Of a stretch of 5,830 nucleotides of DNA, positions 5,161 through 5,830 are shown piece by piece. Every line of letters starts with the position of its first letter. Position 1 is the first letter of the stretch. The DNA lies in contig JAGGTT010000268.1 of the NCBI GenBank assembly GCA_021163565.1, positions 1 to 5,830 on the forward strand. Reading direction: 5' to 3'. The notes below the pieces were generated by a model, which saw only the letters and a program-made list of their open reading frames with translations, was not told where the DNA came from and did no database searches. Made by a program: the position numbers and the translations under genes. The DNA comes from Candidatus Tharpella sp. Its GTDB lineage: Bacteria > Desulfobacterota > Anaeroferrophillalia > Anaeroferrophillales > Tharpellaceae.

Positions 5161-5633
5161 GCCTGAACCTAGAAATCCCCGGGAAAAATACCCTGCTATT
5201 AGAGGGTGTTCTCTGTGATATGAACGGTACCCTGACCACCGACGGCAGACTAGCTCCGGAAGTTGCCGCCGGACTTGAAAAGCTGGCAGAACTTGTAAAA
5301 ATTTACATTATGACCGCAGACACGTTCGGTACAGCGGCTGAAACTTTTGCGCCGCTGCCGCTTGAACTTGTCACAATGGAGACCGGAGTTCCGGCCGCAG
5401 CCGCCAAACTGAACTTCCTGAAAAAACTGGGTCCGGCCACCCACGCTGCCATCGGCAACGGTTACAATGATCATCTCATGCTTAAAGAAGCGGTAGTCGG
5501 AATCTGCATTATCGGCCATGAAGGGGCGCACTCCCTCGCACTCAACGCGGCTGATCTGGTGGTCAACAATCCTCTGGCCGCCTTGAACCTTATCCTGCAA
5601 CCGAAACGTTTGCTCGCGGGCTTAAGAAATTAA
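5157..5633 (+). CDS. Soluble P-type-ATPase-like HAD-superfamily protein
   Basis: A 158-residue protein of the HAD superfamily, closest in pattern to the group called 'soluble P-type ATPase' (COG4087), typical of methanogens and some anaerobic bacteria. After an N-terminal LEIPGKNTLLLEG strand come motif I DMNGTLTTDG (residues 21-30, nucleophile Asp21), motif II TADTFG (53-58), a motif III lysine (Lys83) and motif IV GNGYND (99-104). As in P-type ATPases (DKTGT), the second Asp of the usual DxD pair is replaced, here by Asn23. There is no cap domain, membrane segment or separate nucleotide-binding domain. The GTG start has GGAG at 5146-5149, seven bases upstream, and overlaps the scaffold gene's stop. 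The substrate is unknown; small phosphorylated metabolites or a regulatory phospho-Asp are both conceivable. Its tight coupling to a NifU-like gene is the main clue to function. Confidence 0.85.
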   Translation: MSLNLEIPGKNTLLLEGVLCDMNGTLTTDGRLAPEVAAGLEKLAELVKIYIMTADTFGTAAETFAPLPLELVTMETGVPAAAAKLNFLKKLGPATHAAIGNGYNDHLMLKEAVVGICIIGHEGAHSLALNAADLVVNNPLAALNLILQPKRLLAGLRN

Positions 5634-5734
5634 ACCACCGCATTTCTACCTTGCATTTTCATCTCTGCTTTGTTACTAAATTCCAGTGTCTATTTTTACA
5701 TGCCTGACGACAATCTGAATAGGGAGATAATGCC

Positions 5735-5830
5735 ATGTTGAATGACCTGCTTGCGGTTGTCCTGGCCGGCGGTGAAGGCCGCCGCCTGAACCCTTTAACG
5801 CAGGATCGCGCCAAACCTGCAGTCCCTTTC
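5735..5830 (+). CDS. Glucose-1-phosphate adenylyltransferase, N-terminal fragment cut by the window edge
   Basis: The first 32 codons of an ADP-glucose pyrophosphorylase, which makes ADP-glucose from ATP and glucose 1-phosphate for glycogen synthesis. The nucleotide-binding loop [14 protein letters not shown] (residues 9-22) and the following RAKPAVPF (25-32) are the hallmark GlgC N-terminus; the RAKPAVPF element separates it from most other sugar nucleotidyltransferases. AGGGAG at 5721-5726 lies eight bases before the ATG at 5735. An alternative ATG at 5730 runs into a stop after three codons. The reading frame is open to the window end. It lies 101 bases after the HAD gene with no evident functional link, so it probably begins a separate transcript. 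Confidence 0.85.
   Translation, partial: MLNDLLAVVLAGGEGRRLNPLTQDRAKPAVPF

Noticed and set aside
5651..5680. TTGCAT and TACTAA as a promoter for glgC
   Set aside because: Only four and three of six matches with an 18-base spacer; not better than chance in this AT-rich spacer.

Overview
The window looks like a chromosomal segment from an anaerobic bacterium, most likely a Desulfobacterota (delta-proteobacterial) sulfate- or sulfur-metabolising type. The grounds are indirect: base composition near 50% G+C by eye, a strongly 'anaerobe' gene set (FeMo-cofactor-domain proteins, ferredoxin-containing MinD-type ATPases, a radical SAM enzyme, a NifU-like scaffold), and an intergenic repeat that I associate from memory with delta-proteobacterial genomes. 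The taxonomic call is an inference. All ten genes lie on the + strand, and no gene-free stretch exceeds 300 bases.

Layout. Bases 1-57 hold an imperfect stem followed by a T-run, probably the terminator of an upstream gene, with a weak sigma-54-like match at its end. Then come two translationally coupled small proteins of the dinitrogenase iron-molybdenum cofactor (NifX/NafY/ORP) family (105-488 and 485-832), the first with a Cys/His tail. A 241-base spacer (833-1073) carries two strongly structured palindromic segments. Next is a Gly/Arg-rich DUF5320-like small protein (1074-1349), then two coupled MinD/Mrp-type P-loop ATPases, each with an inserted double [4Fe-4S] ferredoxin domain (1395-2246 and 2243-3118). 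After a 166-base spacer there is a MIP18/DUF59-like protein (3285-3581). A radical SAM protein with a C-terminal winged helix (3643-4602) follows, preceded by a near-consensus sigma-70 promoter so close to its ATG that the mRNA may be leaderless. A 168-base spacer containing a repeat-like palindrome leads to a TTG-initiated NifU/IscU-like scaffold (4771-5160) coupled by a GTGA overlap to a soluble P-type-ATPase-like HAD protein (5157-5633). The window ends in the first 32 codons of glgC (5735-5830), which starts an unrelated glycogen-synthesis function.

How the genes may work together. NifX-like small proteins beside a tandem pair of ferredoxin-containing MinD ATPases recall the orange protein (ORP) loci of Desulfovibrio, where ORP carries a Mo/Cu-sulfide cluster and two such ATPases are encoded nearby. 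The DUF59, radical SAM and NifU-like genes extend the theme to Fe-S or Mo-Fe-S cluster assembly, delivery or storage. A plausible but unproven reading is that the ATPases load or move a metal-sulfur cluster held by the NifX-like proteins, with DUF59 and NifU-like proteins as carriers or scaffolds. The HAD protein and the Gly/Arg-rich protein have no evident role in this scheme and are the least understood parts.
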